Shown here: one piece after another, positions 20,916 to 32,599 of the stretch
Position numbering within the stretch: the stretch's first letter is position 1
Layout of the letters: each line of letters begins with the position of its first letter
Origin: Nannobrachium achirus
Lineage: Eukaryota; Chordata; Actinopteri; Myctophiformes; Myctophidae
DNA length: 64,000 nt
Reading direction: 5' to 3'
NCBI GenBank assembly: GCA_963921795.1
Contig: OY997653.1
Span: forward strand, 28,368,994-28,432,993
Program-made: the position numbers and the translations under genes
The notes under the pieces: generated by a model
Databases searched by the model: none
The model's input: only the letters and a program-made list of their open reading frames with translations
Told to the model about the DNA's origin: nothing

Positions 20916-21409
20916 CAGGGGCGTCACAAGGGGGGGGAAAATGGGACTGAGTTACTAGGGCCCAAGGTGGAGGGACTCAATTATTTAGCTATTGAAAGAT
21001 ATCAGATAATATCTGCTTGTATATTATACAAGCTCACAGCATCGCACCGAGTGCTACATTTGCATACATCCAACATTTGTAACTCAAATTTTGCTTCTGG
21101 GGGGGTCCCTGGAACTAAATATTTTGAGGTTTATCAAAAAGCCTTAGAAGGATTTGAAATATACAAAGACTTGCACAAATTTTCACGACTTTTAAAAAAT
21201 AGCAGATCTACAAGCTCACAGCGCGGCACTCGGTGCGGCGCTGTGAGCTTGTATATCTGCTATTTTTCAATAGTTAAAACACAAAATAATGCGTAATAAT
21301 GTGTTCCCAGTCTAACTGGGTTAAACCCCCTCCCCCTATGGAGAACATTCATGGTGGGCCCGCAGTGAATGCTTGTACCCAGGGCCCAGAATTTGGTGCG
21401 ACACCCCTG
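20916..21409 (-). mobile_element. hAT-type double-hairpin element, family P, copy P2
   Basis: Ends CAGGGGCGTCACAAGG and GGTGCGACACCCCTG. GTTACAGT stands directly before it (20908-20915) and again 7 bp after it (21417-21424), a likely target duplication with a small insertion. One hairpin (about 21200-21272) is intact with loop-side GGCACTCGGTGC. The other (21002-21060) is scrambled. The GGACCCCC centre is shortened. Confidence 0.82.
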
Positions 21410-22308
21410 GTTAGTGGTTACAGTATAGTATAGGGGCTCTGGTCTGATAATGAACCATGCACTAGAGAAGGACACGGAGAAGAGAGCCCCCTCCATCAAA
21501 CATTTAAGTGTGTGTCTGTGTGTGTGGGGAGGGTTGGGGGGGGGGGGCATCACTGGCAGACTGTTGTCCTGCGATGGGAGTGGTAAAGCGTGGTAAACAG
21601 ACACTGCTGGAGAGGCCACAGCAGCGTTGCGAGCTCGCAAATGTGATTTGTGCGGGCCCCAGGGTTAGACAGTAGAGAGTCCATTGGGAAGCACTTATGA
21701 AGTGTCTGGAGATAACGAGAGACTTCAAGACTTCTCTTGGCAAAGTAACAATAGTCAGACGCTGCAAAGTCCGAAGCCAAATGCAACGATAAAAACAAAA
21801 TACATACTTACTGAAATATAACTCTCAAAAAGCACCTGCAATGTAGATTTGAAACTAGATTGCAGTGCATATCATGGGGTGATCACTGCTTGCCTCCTGT
21901 GATTTTTTTATTTTTTTATTTTTGTTTATTTTCTGTTTATTTCGTTGCTGAGTGAGGTCAGCAGATAAAGTGACGTGAGTGAGATGAAAAAACCTGGGTG
22001 AAATGTGCCAATCTCAACAGGAAACAACGTACATACATACTGTACATTTCTGGTTATGATGATTGGATGAGGTCAGCCCCACTCTGCTGGTGGAGGAGAT
22101 ACAGTAATTGGCTGGAGCCGGTGGAACCAAAAAGGAAGTGAGTCAGAGAGTAGAAGAAGTGGAGAAAGATGCGGAGAGATACAGCGTAAAGATGGAGAGG
22201 TCAAGGGGTGGAGGTCATTTGTGGGGGGCTGGAGTGGTCAACGGAGTGGTCAGCAGATCAAGATAGATGAGAGAGAGGGAGAGGGGGGAGACTGGACGGA
22301 TGGAGAGG
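21410..22308. other. Intergenic sequence, no gene identified
   Basis: Contains a short TG/G-run patch at 21509-21547 and an A/T-rich patch near 21904-21945. The open frames on the minus strand show no known domain. Confidence 0.4.
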
Positions 22309-22565
22309 AATTTAAGCTGTGGTGTAAAGTAAGTAAGTACAGTACATTTACTTTAAGTACGTGTACTCCACCAATTGCGCCTCATTGGCTAACGGAACAC
22401 GATATGCGGCGGAAATAATGACAAAACCATGGTGTTTTCGCTTTTGAACTGTCTGCGGCGGAACTCACTATATAAATAATGAGGATAACATAGTGTTCTT
22501 GCCTTTCAGGTGAGCCCACAATTATAAAACATACATAAACCACTTTATCCCTATTTTATACCTAG

Positions 22566-22640
22566 GCTACTTGAAAATAGCCGATCTACTGTGCAAGCTC
22601 ACAACGCGTTGTGAGCTTATACTGTATATCTGCTATTTTC
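22566..22640. repeat. Shared-stem hairpin in R2
   Basis: GAAAATAGCCGATCTACTGT, then CAAGCTCACAACGCGTTGTG, then TATCTGCTATTTTC. The apex is a short perfect palindrome CACAACGCGTTGTG, but the lower stem has lost pairing on one side. Confidence 0.75.
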
Positions 22641-22765
22641 AAACATTTTGTACTTTTACTTTTGGTACTTTAAGCACATTTTGACGCCAACACTTTCATA
22701 CTTTTACTAAAGTACATTTTGAATTCCGTATTTCTACTTCTACAATGTAGTATTGTTACTTTTAG

Positions 22766-23186
22766 TTAAAGGCGCACTCCACCACTTTTCAACCTAGGTC
22801 CTCACTAATGTTCATGATAAAATATCACAATTTCTTTCTACTCAGTTTGGGTCTCATAGGAGAGCTGTGGGTGGGTCAAATCCTTCTACCGGTGACATCA
22901 TCAAGGGGAAATGCAAGCTAATAGAAACTGCAGGCTTTCTATTCCTGAAAAAAGTTGCAATGTTAAAGTGGAAGCCATTGTTCTCGTGATAATAAAAATC
23001 TATTTTTTTTTTTTCAAAAATATTATTTAATTTTCTTTGTCAAACGATGATGTCACCGGTAGAAGGATTTGACAGCTCTCCTATGAGACCCAGACTGAAT
23101 AGAAAAAATTGTGCTATTTTATTATGAACATTAGTGAGGACCTATTATATGAAGACAGGTTGAAAAGTGGTGAACTACTCCTTTAA
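22766..23186. mobile_element. TTAA-flanked fold-back element, family Y, copy Y1
   Basis: TTAA at 22766-22769 and 23183-23186. Arms of about 150 bp share CACCACTTTTCAACCT, GTCCTCACTAATGTTCAT and GGTCTCATAGGAGAGCTGT, inverted. It is inserted in the R2 hAT element. It is related to the copy at 55911. Confidence 0.9.
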
Positions 23187-23226
23187 GTAAAAAAAATTGA
23201 GTACTTTTTCCACCACTGAATTTAAG

Positions 23227-24173
23227 ACACATGCCAGGCCAACGGAAACTCACATCACTGCAGTCTGCCGGGAGTCCAATAGAGCAAAGAAAGGGGAGGC
23301 ACTAAGACAAGCCCAGGAGGGAGAGAGCGAGAGAGAAGAGTGTTAAAGAATTATGAGTTGAAAGATGGGATATGAGTTGAAAGACAGGAGGTCACAAGCC
23401 TCATCGGAATGCAGATATCAAAAGTAAAAGTTGAGTTTCAGATACTGCAAAAAAGTTGTGGAAAATGAGGCTTCTTACTGATACGCACATTAGTCGATGC
23501 AGTGTTTCTAAAAATAACATTTTGGTGTATTGTTATCTTCTACCGCTGCGGTTTTGAAATGAATTATGAATTCCATTGCAGAGGAAAACGTGCTAAAAAC
23601 TTTGTCTGCCGACCTTTAACAGGAAATTCACAATGGAATGTTATTAAAGATGTTCAACCTTGATATTATAGCTTGAACCTTTGGTCATACATTATATAAT
23701 TGTCTGTATTTTTCTAATTTTAAAACCCAATATAATTAACATCCCCAGTGGATTATTTTGCCAGATAACAAATAACAGAAATTGCAAGTGTGGTTGCACT
23801 GAGGTGAGCCGTGAGGAATTAGCAGGGAGATGAATTCTGTCCCAAATAGAAGAAGATCAAATACCTGAAGAATTCATTCTTCTTCATGTGGGAAGCCATT
23901 TGCACACTTGTAATTCATGGGTTTATACTAGAAAGTTCTGTTCTTGATTCATTCTGTCTTGCCATTTATATTACACACTATGATATCACTCCTTGGACAA
24001 CCTAATGTCCAATCAGAAAAGGGAAGTAACATTTCATTTTGGGGTTACAGAAAAGGTTATAAAAAAACGTCCACTGAACTCAATGAACAAAAAGGTTAAT
24101 AAAAAAACAGGTTCAATTTAGGCGGCATAAAAATTCTCAGACCTAGAACCTGTTCCCAGTCCTTTTTTTTTAT
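23227..24173. other. Intergenic sequence with a fragment of an unnamed repeat
   Basis: GAAATTGCAAGTGTGGTTGC followed by ACTGA (about 23779-23803) recurs at about 30018-30042 with related flanks, so a dispersed repeat is present. No gene is seen. Confidence 0.4.
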
Positions 24174-24181
24174 CATAGGCC

Positions 24182-25498
24182 CAGGGGCGTCACACCAAAT
24201 TCTGGGCCCTGGGTACAAGGATTCACTGCGGGCCCCCCATGAATGTTAACTATTGAAAAATAGCAGATATACAAGCTCACAGCGCGGCACCGAGTGCCGT
24301 GCTGTGAGCTTGTATATCTGCTATTTTTGAAAAATCGCGAACATGTGTGCCAAGAAACCTATGTTTCCATGTCAGTGATGATCAAACTTTTTCATGTGAA
24401 GGACCCCCCCATCTCAAAATATTTAGTTCCAGGGACCCCCCCGGAAGCAATATTTGAGTTACAAATGTTCGCTTAAAAAATACATATATTCAAAGATTTG
24501 CGCACGTTTTCACGACTTTTCAAAAATAGCAGATCTACAAGCTCGCAGCGCGGCACTCGGTGCCGCGCTGTGAGCTTGTATATCTGCTATTTTTCAATAG
24601 CTAAAGTTACTAGGGCCCTTCACCTTGGGCCTAGGGGTGTCTTCAAAAATTCGACGAATCGACGCGTCGTTTTAAGCCCCCGGAATCGACGCCAATTGTT
24701 TGAATCGAGCCGTCAAAAATATATTATTTTTTATCACACCGGTGCGGTATGAGAGCGCTGGACTGTCATGTTCTTCCTATTTAGTCCATACTTCCTACTG
24801 CTTGCAACTAGACTTAAAAATAAAACCAGTTCACGTGACTTGAAAGTTGCCTTGATCATATAACAAGGTGCTCGTATTTTGAAGTTAACCGCTGAGAGGA
24901 AATGCGTCGACTTGTTGTTATTCTACTTGTTAAATCTGACCAAGAAGCAGCAGCGCGATGCGCTTTCACTTTCACTCACTGCCGCTGACTCGCTGAGTGT
25001 GGCTCTGTGGTGGTGGTCTAAGGCAGAGGACTGCGGTGGAGTAGAGGACTTCTTAAAAAGTTTTAGATTATGACAATTTGCTTGCATTGTGATGCAGCCG
25101 TGTGCCGCTCTGCATCGACGCAGTGATGTTACATTATTGTTACCTTTAGCCTACTTTGGGCTAAATCGTTAGCATGCTAGCGCTTTAGCCCTGTTCCTTT
25201 AGCCTTGGAGAGGCATACAATCATTACAACCAGGCAGTTTTCAAAGCAGAGAATCCACCAATCATAGTGGTTTACAACAGCTGTTGTACCGGTATCAATG
25301 CGTCGCGGTCGCGCCTCCTCTCCAGTCATTAAAGCACAACTTTTTTTTTTTTTTTTTTTTTTTTACACATAAACGATTTGTCGACGCGTCGGATTAACCC
25401 CCGCGACTCGAATCGACTTGATAAATCCTGAGTCGAAGACAGCCCTACTTGGGCCCTGGTAACTCAGTCCCGCTTTCCTACCCCTTGTGACGCCCCTG
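24182..25498 (+). mobile_element. hAT-type double-hairpin element, family P, copy P3, split by another hAT
   Basis: Ends CAGGGGCGTCACACCAAAT and CTTGTGACGCCCCTG. An exact 8-bp target duplication CATAGGCC lies at 24174-24181 and 25499-25506. Both hairpins are well kept (about 24254-24335 and 24524-24595), with the two copies in opposite orientation around the GGACCCCC centre. A second hAT (24632-25447) interrupts the right part. Without it the element is about 493 bp. Confidence 0.95.
24632..25447. mobile_element. hAT-type element nested in P3
   Basis: Ends TAGGGGTGTCTTCAAAAAT and GTCGAAGACAGCCCTA. TCGACGCGTCG motifs lie inside both ends. The exact 8-bp target duplication CTTGGGCC is at 24624-24631 and 25448-25455, cut from P3. 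A T run lies at about 25340-25364. The short open frame at 24879-25073 has no recognised domain, so this looks non-autonomous. Confidence 0.93.
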
Positions 25499-25506
25499 CA
25501 TAGGCC

Positions 25507-26009
25507 TACAGCCCGTTATGACCCTCGGTCTTATAGGCCACCCCAGGCAGCAACAGCGGCACCACACCAACCAAGATTAAACTTCAAGTGGCGTCTCGGT
25601 CCTGTCAATGCAGAACACCACTTATCCCGACTAAATGCAGCGCTGAGCCTTGTCAAGTACCTCTGGCCCTCATCCGAGCGTCTCCCGGGCCATGAGCGCG
25701 AGACGTGAGCGTCTAGGCCCAGAACGCAGCGCAGTGTTCCATGAGTGGCTACGTACCGTTTCATTTGGGAGTGCTTAGGACTCTCCTGCCGCTAATTACG
25801 CAGTCGTAATTAGCTTGCGGGTGGAATCCAGTAAATACCTAATTGCCTATTGACAATGTGCAATGAACTGCCACAAAACCCTCTATCTCAGTTAGCGTAT
25901 CGCATCAGCAGCAGGAAAAAAAATATAGACTGATGAAAAGTGTCAGGCTTTGGGTTCTGAAGTGCACAGAGGACAGACTGTGCCTATTCATATTCAGTAT
26001 TCTAATCAT
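25507..26009. other. Intergenic sequence, no gene identified
   Basis: Open frames of about 75 codons on both strands overlap each other and carry no recognisable domain. Confidence 0.4.
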
Positions 26010-26305
26010 GACTTTTCAAAGTTTGACAGGGCTGTGAAAGGCGAGAGAGCCAGAGACTGGGGCAAATCTTTACCGATCCGTAGCGCTCTCTTTTTTAAAC
26101 TGTTTTTAACACCCCCTTACGCTTTCGTTCGTGTTTTTTTTTTTTTTTTTTTTTATATAATTTTGCTATTATGTTTTTGATTTAAAGTTTCTATTTTAAA
26201 TTATGTTTTTTACTTTGACTGTGGACTATGTCTCGATTGTAAAGCACTTTGGGTCAGCTACTGTTGTTGTTAAATGTGCAAAGTAAAGATGACCTGAATT
26301 GACTC
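26010..26305 (+). mobile_element. LINE/SINE 3'-end fragment
   Basis: GATTGTAAAGCACTTTGGGTC, then AAATGTGCAAAGTAAAGATG and GACCTGAATTGACT resemble the 3' tail shared by fish retroposons. A T run at 26128-26153 lies upstream. Coding sequence is not recognised. Confidence 0.5.
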
Positions 26306-27237
26306 TTACAGACAGTCTCTTGTTTCCTGTCTGTGTCTATGACTCACTGTTGGGATCTGTTTTTATTTTTATTTTTTTAAGTAGGCTACAAAATCAAACA
26401 AACTTTGTTGCCATTGCCCAAGCATATGGTAATTTGTATATGCAAAGTAGTAGAAAATAAAACAGTGAGTATTAAAAAGAAAAAACATGCAACATCAACA
26501 GCAAATTCTCTTCCCCGATCTGCCTCATCCACCATGAAAACCTGAACTGCACTGCCTCAAACAAACAGGCAATATATGACTGGCAGGCAGTGGGACATAA
26601 AACTCAATATACATGCTGTCAATGGACACAGCATACTGTATACAATTATATTATTTTAACAAATCAAGACGCTATATCTGAAAAGTGTAAATTTAGAAAA
26701 TGATAAAGATGGTGAGGGCATGTGATACGCAAAGCATATGATGAATGTGAATAGGGAAATATAGAAAGTCAGCCTACGGTGAACCTGAACCTGCATCCTG
26801 TAGGAAAATGGGTAATTGTCTTCACAAGTGGTCACAAGGGCAGATGATCCGCTGGTCTTTGTGTATGACTTGTCTCACAAGGAAAAGCATAATAGGCCAA
26901 AATAGATCCAAGCTGGTTATTTGCCAACAACAGCAGGGTCACAGTGGCTGTGGCAGCGAATCTTTGATAGAGAATTCAAATTCTGCCCAGCCGCTCGGCA
27001 CCAAGGACAGGGAGGTGTGCATAACGTTTATCTAAATGTACTGTCCACAGGCAGTGGTAAAGCCGTGATTTATTTCTTGAATCATTCTTTCCTACCTCTG
27101 AGGTAAGGGGTAGATAGACAAAAAGCACCAAGACAATTGGAAACTTCATTACTGTGTCGTTGATATTTTTCTCCTGAACTTAAACCCACTTTAGCTCATT
27201 GTAGTGGGTTCACAAGAACCTTGTACGGGCAACAGTA
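26306..27237. other. Intergenic sequence, no gene identified
   Basis: AT-rich with short open frames only. Confidence 0.4.
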
Positions 27238-27304
27238 CACACACACACGCACGCACGCACGCACGCACGCACACACGCACGCACGCGCGCATGCACACAC
27301 ACAC
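27238..27304. repeat. (CACG/CA)n microsatellite
   Basis: Mixed ACGC tetranucleotide and CA dinucleotide repeats. Confidence 0.95.
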
Positions 27305-27695
27305 CAAGCAGACTACCCACAACACTCGGAACCCCACTGTTTTCAGACAACTGAATTGCGTGAATCCTATTTGTGACTTTCCCATCACTGCTGGGATTTG
27401 ACTAATTACCAAACATGCCACTAAAAACCTAAGACTGTTTTGGATTAAACGCTTTCAGTAATCATTCAATTAACTTCTTGTAAAATGCAACCTCAGTTTG
27501 GCCCTTCATATAAACACACACAGTATCTTTGTTGTGTTTTTGACTAGAGGTAATTACAGTTCCCAAACACACGATCCACTAATTAAATATTCTGGTCATT
27601 TCTAATTGCTGTTAATAAAGGAAGGGCATACTTCCAGAGATTAATAGCTAATTGGCTTGTGCTGGACCATGTAAAGTGCAGAAATGCATCGCTGC

Positions 27696-27770
27696 ATTGC
27701 TGAGAATACTCCCCAACCACATTGCTGAGAATACTCCCCAACCACATTGCTGAGAATACTCCCCAACCAC
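27696..27770 (+). repeat. Exact 25-bp unit repeated three times
   Basis: Unit ATTGCTGAGAATACTCC plus CCAACCAC, at 27696-27720, 27721-27745 and 27746-27770, without mismatches. Confidence 0.95.
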
Positions 27771-27889
27771 AGGTGCCTTGTGGTCTTGTGAGAGGCTTTT
27801 AATCACCGTACGGTGTCATCATCAGCACATTTTAGGCCATGCCTTCTGAAATTGCGTTGGCTGGGGAAATCAGGTCTGCATTTAGCCTA

Positions 27890-28240
27890 CATTTAACACG
27901 TTTAGCTGACAATATTATCCAAAGCTTACAAGTGCAAGCGCATGTATTAAATCACAGAACTTACAGTACAAGCAATGAATATTAAATGATAAATTGAACT
28001 GCAAAGCCTAATCTCTCAATGATGATTATTTTACATATGTGCAAAGCTGCATCAGCAATTTTTTGTCATTTTAGTGTCAGTAAAGTTCACAGGATCATCC
28101 CAAGACACAAACTGTCTAACATGCTGCCACGTCGCAAGTAGCTCCGGAGCCACAACTCAAGGCCATTGCAATTTACAATTTAGACATTTAGCAGACGCTC
28201 TTAATCCAGAGCGATTTACAGTAAGCAAAGAATACATGAG
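27890..28240. mobile_element. Two fragments of a fish retroposon 3' region
   Basis: ATTTAGCAGACGCTCTTAAT, then CCAGAGCGATTTACAG (28188-28223), matches a very common fish LINE/SINE segment. A weaker version, TTTAGCTGACAATATTATCC, lies near 27900. Confidence 0.55.
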
Positions 28241-28261
28241 GAACTTAGGACATTAGCCAAA

Positions 28262-28340
28262 ACTTGCAGATCCATGATGTGTGCTTGTAGATCATCTCAT
28301 TTTGGCAAAGAGATTTTGTGTAGATAGGAAAAAAGTGGTC
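28262..28340. repeat. Half of the shared-stem hairpin with S-type flank
   Basis: GTGTGCTTGTAGATCATC is one hairpin arm, followed by TTTTGGCAAAGAGATTTTGT and GTAGATAGG, the S-type flank also at 10214-10240. The other arm is missing. Confidence 0.6.
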
Positions 28341-28687
28341 AAAGACAGTACATCTTACATCTTACCCAGATCCGTTACAGCTACAGGCATCCTGACCCAA
28401 CCAGTAGTGGTCACTTGTGCAGCAACAAGGCCATGAGCGAAGATACCGCTACAGGGAATCACTGTAAACCTGGATCACTGTGGCTGGTGGTAAGCCAATG
28501 ATTTACAATACATCTACAACACCCCAAATAATAAATAACCTATTGTGTACCACCTCAAATACATGGAGCTGAAGATGAATTATAGTAAAGTCAAAATGAC
28601 GATCAAGTTAATACATGACATGCAGTAAGACAACAACATGAACTGTGTATTTGTACGATTATTCTCTTACACGATTTTTGTAATACA

Positions 28688-29152
28688 GTTTTTTTCACCC
28701 GGTGTCAATATTGTCTAATGTAATCCTGGGCGCTACACTCCCTCTGCCAACCTGGTGAGACAACAGACTGACCAGTTTGTTCCCTCTATGCATGAGGAGG
28801 CCAAACCGCTTCTTTTCACCTGAAAGGGGGGAGTTTCCCCGGTTGGATGTAGCGCGTGGAAGGAACACATTACAACCAGTTCCTTTCCCCTCCATCAGGC
28901 GCCCCGGCTGACCAGGGGGAGGCAGTATAGAGACCAGTATTACTGTTTTTTGTGAGGATACCTATTACCTACCCTAGGAGACACGGGGGGAACATGCATA
29001 CTCCACACAGAAAGGACCTTTTGCCAACCCCACTTAGCGTATGGGTACTGATGACGCGGAGGAGAGAGAACACGCCCCCAGCGCCCACAGCGTCCCCCAG
29101 GGCGCTTCTAGCTGTGAGGCAACAGCGCTACCAACTGCGCTACCGTGCCCCC
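28688..29152 (-). mobile_element. tRNA-derived SINE with long tail, minus strand
   Basis: In reverse it begins GGGGGCACGGTAGCGCAGTT, with tRNA-like A- and B-box regions, then CAGAAAGG-type middle sequence, then a distinctive body with GGCGCCCCGGCTG, GCGCTACA and an end TTTTTTCACCCGG. The same order is seen at 30680-32500 on the plus strand, so body and SINE head belong together. No gene. Confidence 0.7.
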
Positions 29153-29571
29153 ATGTGTGTATGTTTATGATAGGGGATAAGGGCATGATTAAACTGAATT
29201 CACACCAGCAGCGTCTACACACACCATTCCCCAATGCTGTAAATTCATACTGAGTGTGTCCGAGGTGACATGAGTGACAGCCTGTCTCCATGAGGTCAGC
29301 GAGACGTGTATGTCTGCTATCGACGTGAAAGAAATGGACTGGAAGGGAAGTAGAGCATTTTTTAAAACAAAGTTTTAAACTAGCAGCCGTAGAGATGTGA
29401 AATTAATCAATACTGAGCATCGACATGACCTATATTGTTTACAGACAAGCTGCTGCAGAGACTTCTCCTCCAAGCCTCAGCTCTCATATTTTGTTCCTTC
29501 GGGCACATTTGGAAATACTGCTATATGATTGTCACGCCTGGCAGAGGGCAGAGATTGTTTTCACCCATGTC

Positions 29572-29605
29572 TGTGCGTGTGCGTGTGCGTGTGCGTGCGC
29601 GTGTG

Positions 29606-29669
<64 letters not shown>

Positions 29670-29687
29670 TGTGTGTGTGTGTGTGTC
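29572..29687. repeat. (TG)n microsatellite with GCGTGT start
   Basis: GTGCGT hexamer-like units grade into a pure TG run. A single A interruption lies near 29668. Confidence 0.97.
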
Positions 29688-30679
29688 CACAGATAATCTT
29701 GCAAACTACTGTACTACACCAATCCGCATAACATCTCTTGTGCATGCTGCTGCAGGCAGGGCAAGGAACTAATATTTTTTGGGGGGATTTGAGGGATTAA
29801 AGGGATTGAGGGATATTAAAACCGAAAGTATCCTGACTGGTTGCAATGCCTGGAATGGGAAATACACTGGCCTCAACCGCAAAAAGGGTCTTGGACAGCC
29901 CAATTATATCAGTGGATGTGACCTTCCCTGCAGGACGGCAAAGAGTCCAAAGCTTGGAATGACTTTAGATCAAGAACGAGTACAGACTCTAAATAAACTA
30001 GAAAGGTGCAATTCTGGGAAATTGCAAGTGTGGTTGCACTGACGCATATTGCGAGGAATCCAATGGGAACTGAATTCCGTCTTACCATTTATATTATATT
30101 TTGTGTTGTGAACAGTGCCAACAAACAGTGTGTAAAGCATAACCAAAAGCTTCACTTTTCCTTTTTTGCAAAGGTTCTCCCCATTCTACTCTAATGCGCC
30201 ATTCCTTCCTAGTCTACTCCTCAGGTAACAAGCCTATCAATCACCATGGTAACTGAGTAAACTCCTCCCTCGAATCATATGCCATAACTGATCATAGCTC
30301 CGCCCTTGCCACTCACAGTGGCACTGCTGCCATGGTAACTGAACTGAACTGCGGGGCAACCACACTAATAAAGACTCTAGAACAATGCTGGACAATAAAA
30401 ACCATTAAACTTATTTTTGAGGATAGGGTTGTTCTTTTGACGAGGGACTTTTCCAAATGCTGTCACTTGGAAAGTGGCTTCATAGCCAAAGAGCTACTGG
30501 CAGTAGGCTGCTAAATAGCTACTTTACCCAGAACATCAGGTCTAATATCGACAAGATCAGGAAAAAGAATAACAAGCTTTGGAATGCTAATCCCCACAAA
30601 ACATGGTTTTACAAATAAAAAGTACCCCTCTGGAAATCTAGTAAGTACTCTTTCTCCCTCATTAAGACATTCTGGATCT
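29688..30679. other. Intergenic sequence, no gene identified
   Basis: Includes the second copy of the GAAATTGCAAGTGTGG repeat at about 30018. No exon is recognised. Confidence 0.4.
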
Positions 30680-30873
30680 GGGGCCACGGTGGTGCAGTCG
30701 GTAGCACTCAAAGCTAGAAGGTCCCGGGTCCGATTCCCTCCCAGGATGCCGTGGCCGCTGGGGGCGTGTTCTCTCCACTACGTCACCTGTACCCATACCC
30801 TAGGTGGGGTTGGCAAAAGGGCCTTTCTGTGTGTAGTTTGCATGTTCTCCCCGTATCCCCCTAGGGTAGGTAC

Positions 30874-31325
30874 CAGGGCAGGAATTTCAGGGAGGCCATG
30901 AAGGCCATGGCCCTCAGTTTGGCCTTGTGCCCATCAAACCAATGGCATGACCTGAGGCCACAGTGGCCTTAATGCCCCAGCTGACTGTACCACTTTCTCC
31001 TCTGTCTCTTTCTGGTCAATATGTAGACAGTAGACACCAGTGTTTCTTTCTTGTCATGTAGACACTAGAGTGTTGAGATTCTGAATTCATAACTCCCCCG
31101 AGTCCCCATCTTTAAACCAATCCAGTGACTTTGATTGGTGCAGGGCTGAGCAATTAGCATGGATATATGTCACTATTATTTATTTCACCACAATTAATTC
31201 TTTCAATAAGATCTTGTCTTATTTGATAGCCTTCCTGCCCTGGCAATTGGCCTTGTGCCCTAAAGAAATTTACAACACTAAAGGCCAAGTGGCCTTGCCC
31301 CTAAAATGACGAAATTCCATGCCTG
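30874..31325. mobile_element. hAT-type element nested in the SINE
   Basis: Ends CAGGGCAGGAATTTC and GAAATTCCATGCCTG. Exact 8-bp target duplication GTAGGTAC at 30866-30873 and 31326-31333. GGCCTTGTGCCC and AAGGCC motifs recur inside. No coding capacity. Confidence 0.93.
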
Positions 31326-31420
31326 GTAGGTACCCTCACACAAAACATACAGTAATACTGGTCTCTATACTGCCTCCCACTGGCCAGCCGGGGCGCCTGA
31401 GGGGAAAGGAGCTGTTTGGA

Positions 31421-32307
31421 ATAGAGACACACGGGCGCCTACAAATATGGCCATCCTATTGTGATAGCGACCACTTCGGGTAAGGGAGAACGGTGCACTG
31501 CAAGCCAGCCCATAGAAAGTCATTGCAATTCAGCTGTGGTTAGCCTAATATTAAAATAATCCTACACGAACTGCAGACTATCTTGATTTGAATAAAAATA
31601 TGTTTCCAGATGTATGGACTGACCCTGACAACATATCTTCTTGTTTTCTAAATACATGATGTGTGTCACATTTAATTTGCCACTTGAATGGATTACCCAT
31701 AATGTTAACAGAGAAGAGGGGAAACGGCAGACACAGAACCTGTCGCTTTTCAGTGACATCACTGTCTTTACTGCTGTGCGTTTATGAGCGCCGACTTTGA
31801 AGATCCCGACCTTTTCAACTACAGAGTGGATTCTCCAGGTTAGTATTAATCCAAAAATAACCTGCAAGACTCCGTTTGGAAAAGGCGAGATGCGATCATT
31901 TCCCAAAAATAAACAGCTTAATTATACATGAGAGACGAGCGTATCTGGGTATAGAAAACCTCAAGGGATGCGTCCATGACGTGTGTACCATGCGACCACC
32001 TAAACTTAAGATTTCCAATGCTAGCACTTTTGACTCACAGATGAAGTATATTAAAGTATATTGTAGGTAGTGTATCAAGATGACAGATATGCCACTTTAA
32101 AAAGGCAAAATTAAACTCATGGGACACTTTATTAGAACACAAAAAAAATCGCTAATGCCTCAGTAGTCAACCACTGAAATTATGATATTTCACGATGCCT
32201 CTCATTGGGATTGTATTGGCAGCTGCAGTTCACCGTTCATCCTTACCCGAAGTCGGGTCGCTATCACAATAGGACAGCCATATTTGTAGGAGCCCGTGTG
32301 TCTCTAT
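31421..32307. mobile_element. 887-bp element with long terminal inverted repeats
   Basis: Left arm ATAGAGACACACGGGCGCC, then CTACAAATATGGCCATCC and GATAGCGACC; the right arm is the inverse with a few changes, over roughly 70-100 bp. It interrupts the SINE composite. A minus-strand open frame at 31562-31906 (114 codons) lies inside but shows no domain I can name. Target duplication and superfamily are unclear. Confidence 0.7.
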
Positions 32308-32599
32308 ATCGTGTTCCTTCCACGCGCTACACTACGTCCAACCCGGGGAAACTCCCCTCCTGTCAGTTAACAAGAAGCAGCTTGCTCACTCCTCATGCAT
32401 TGAAGAAAGCATGAGCTCAGTTCGGGGGTTCTCCCCAGGTTGAGGGAGAGTAGCGCCCCAGATTACAGCTTAGGCAATTGGCACCGGGTGAAAAATGGGT
32501 TACAAAATTGTGGGATAAAAATGTAAGTAAAAGAAATAATAAGAAAATATGGATCTATGAATATTAATATCAGCAAATATCCCAGGCCTCATGCATGCA

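Larger units (their letters stand above)
22317..23218. mobile_element. hAT-type AGTAAATGTACTT element, copy R2, carrying a nested TTAA element
   Basis: Ends CTGTGGTGTAAAGTAAG and CTTTTTCCACCACTG. An exact 8-bp target duplication AATTTAAG lies at 22309-22316 and 23219-23226. Inside are a shared-stem hairpin (about 22566-22640) and a complete TTAA element (22766-23186). Without the nested element it is about 480 bp with no coding capacity. Confidence 0.92.
30680..32500 (+). mobile_element. tRNA-derived SINE composite, interrupted twice
   Basis: The head GGGCCACGGTGGTGCAGTCG with TAGCACTC (A-box region) and GGGTCCGATTCCC (B box) is followed by TTTGCATGTTCTCCCCGT. The body resumes after a hAT (30874-31325), with ACAGTAATACTGGTCTC and CAGCCGGGGCGCC, and again after a second element (31421-32307) to end near GGCACCGGGTGAAAAATGGG. 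The order equals the uninterrupted copy at 28688-29152, which confirms both insertions. Confidence 0.78.

Noticed and set aside
30680-30873. tRNA gene
   Set aside because: A- and B-box-like sequences are present but there is no complete cloverleaf. It is the head of a SINE.
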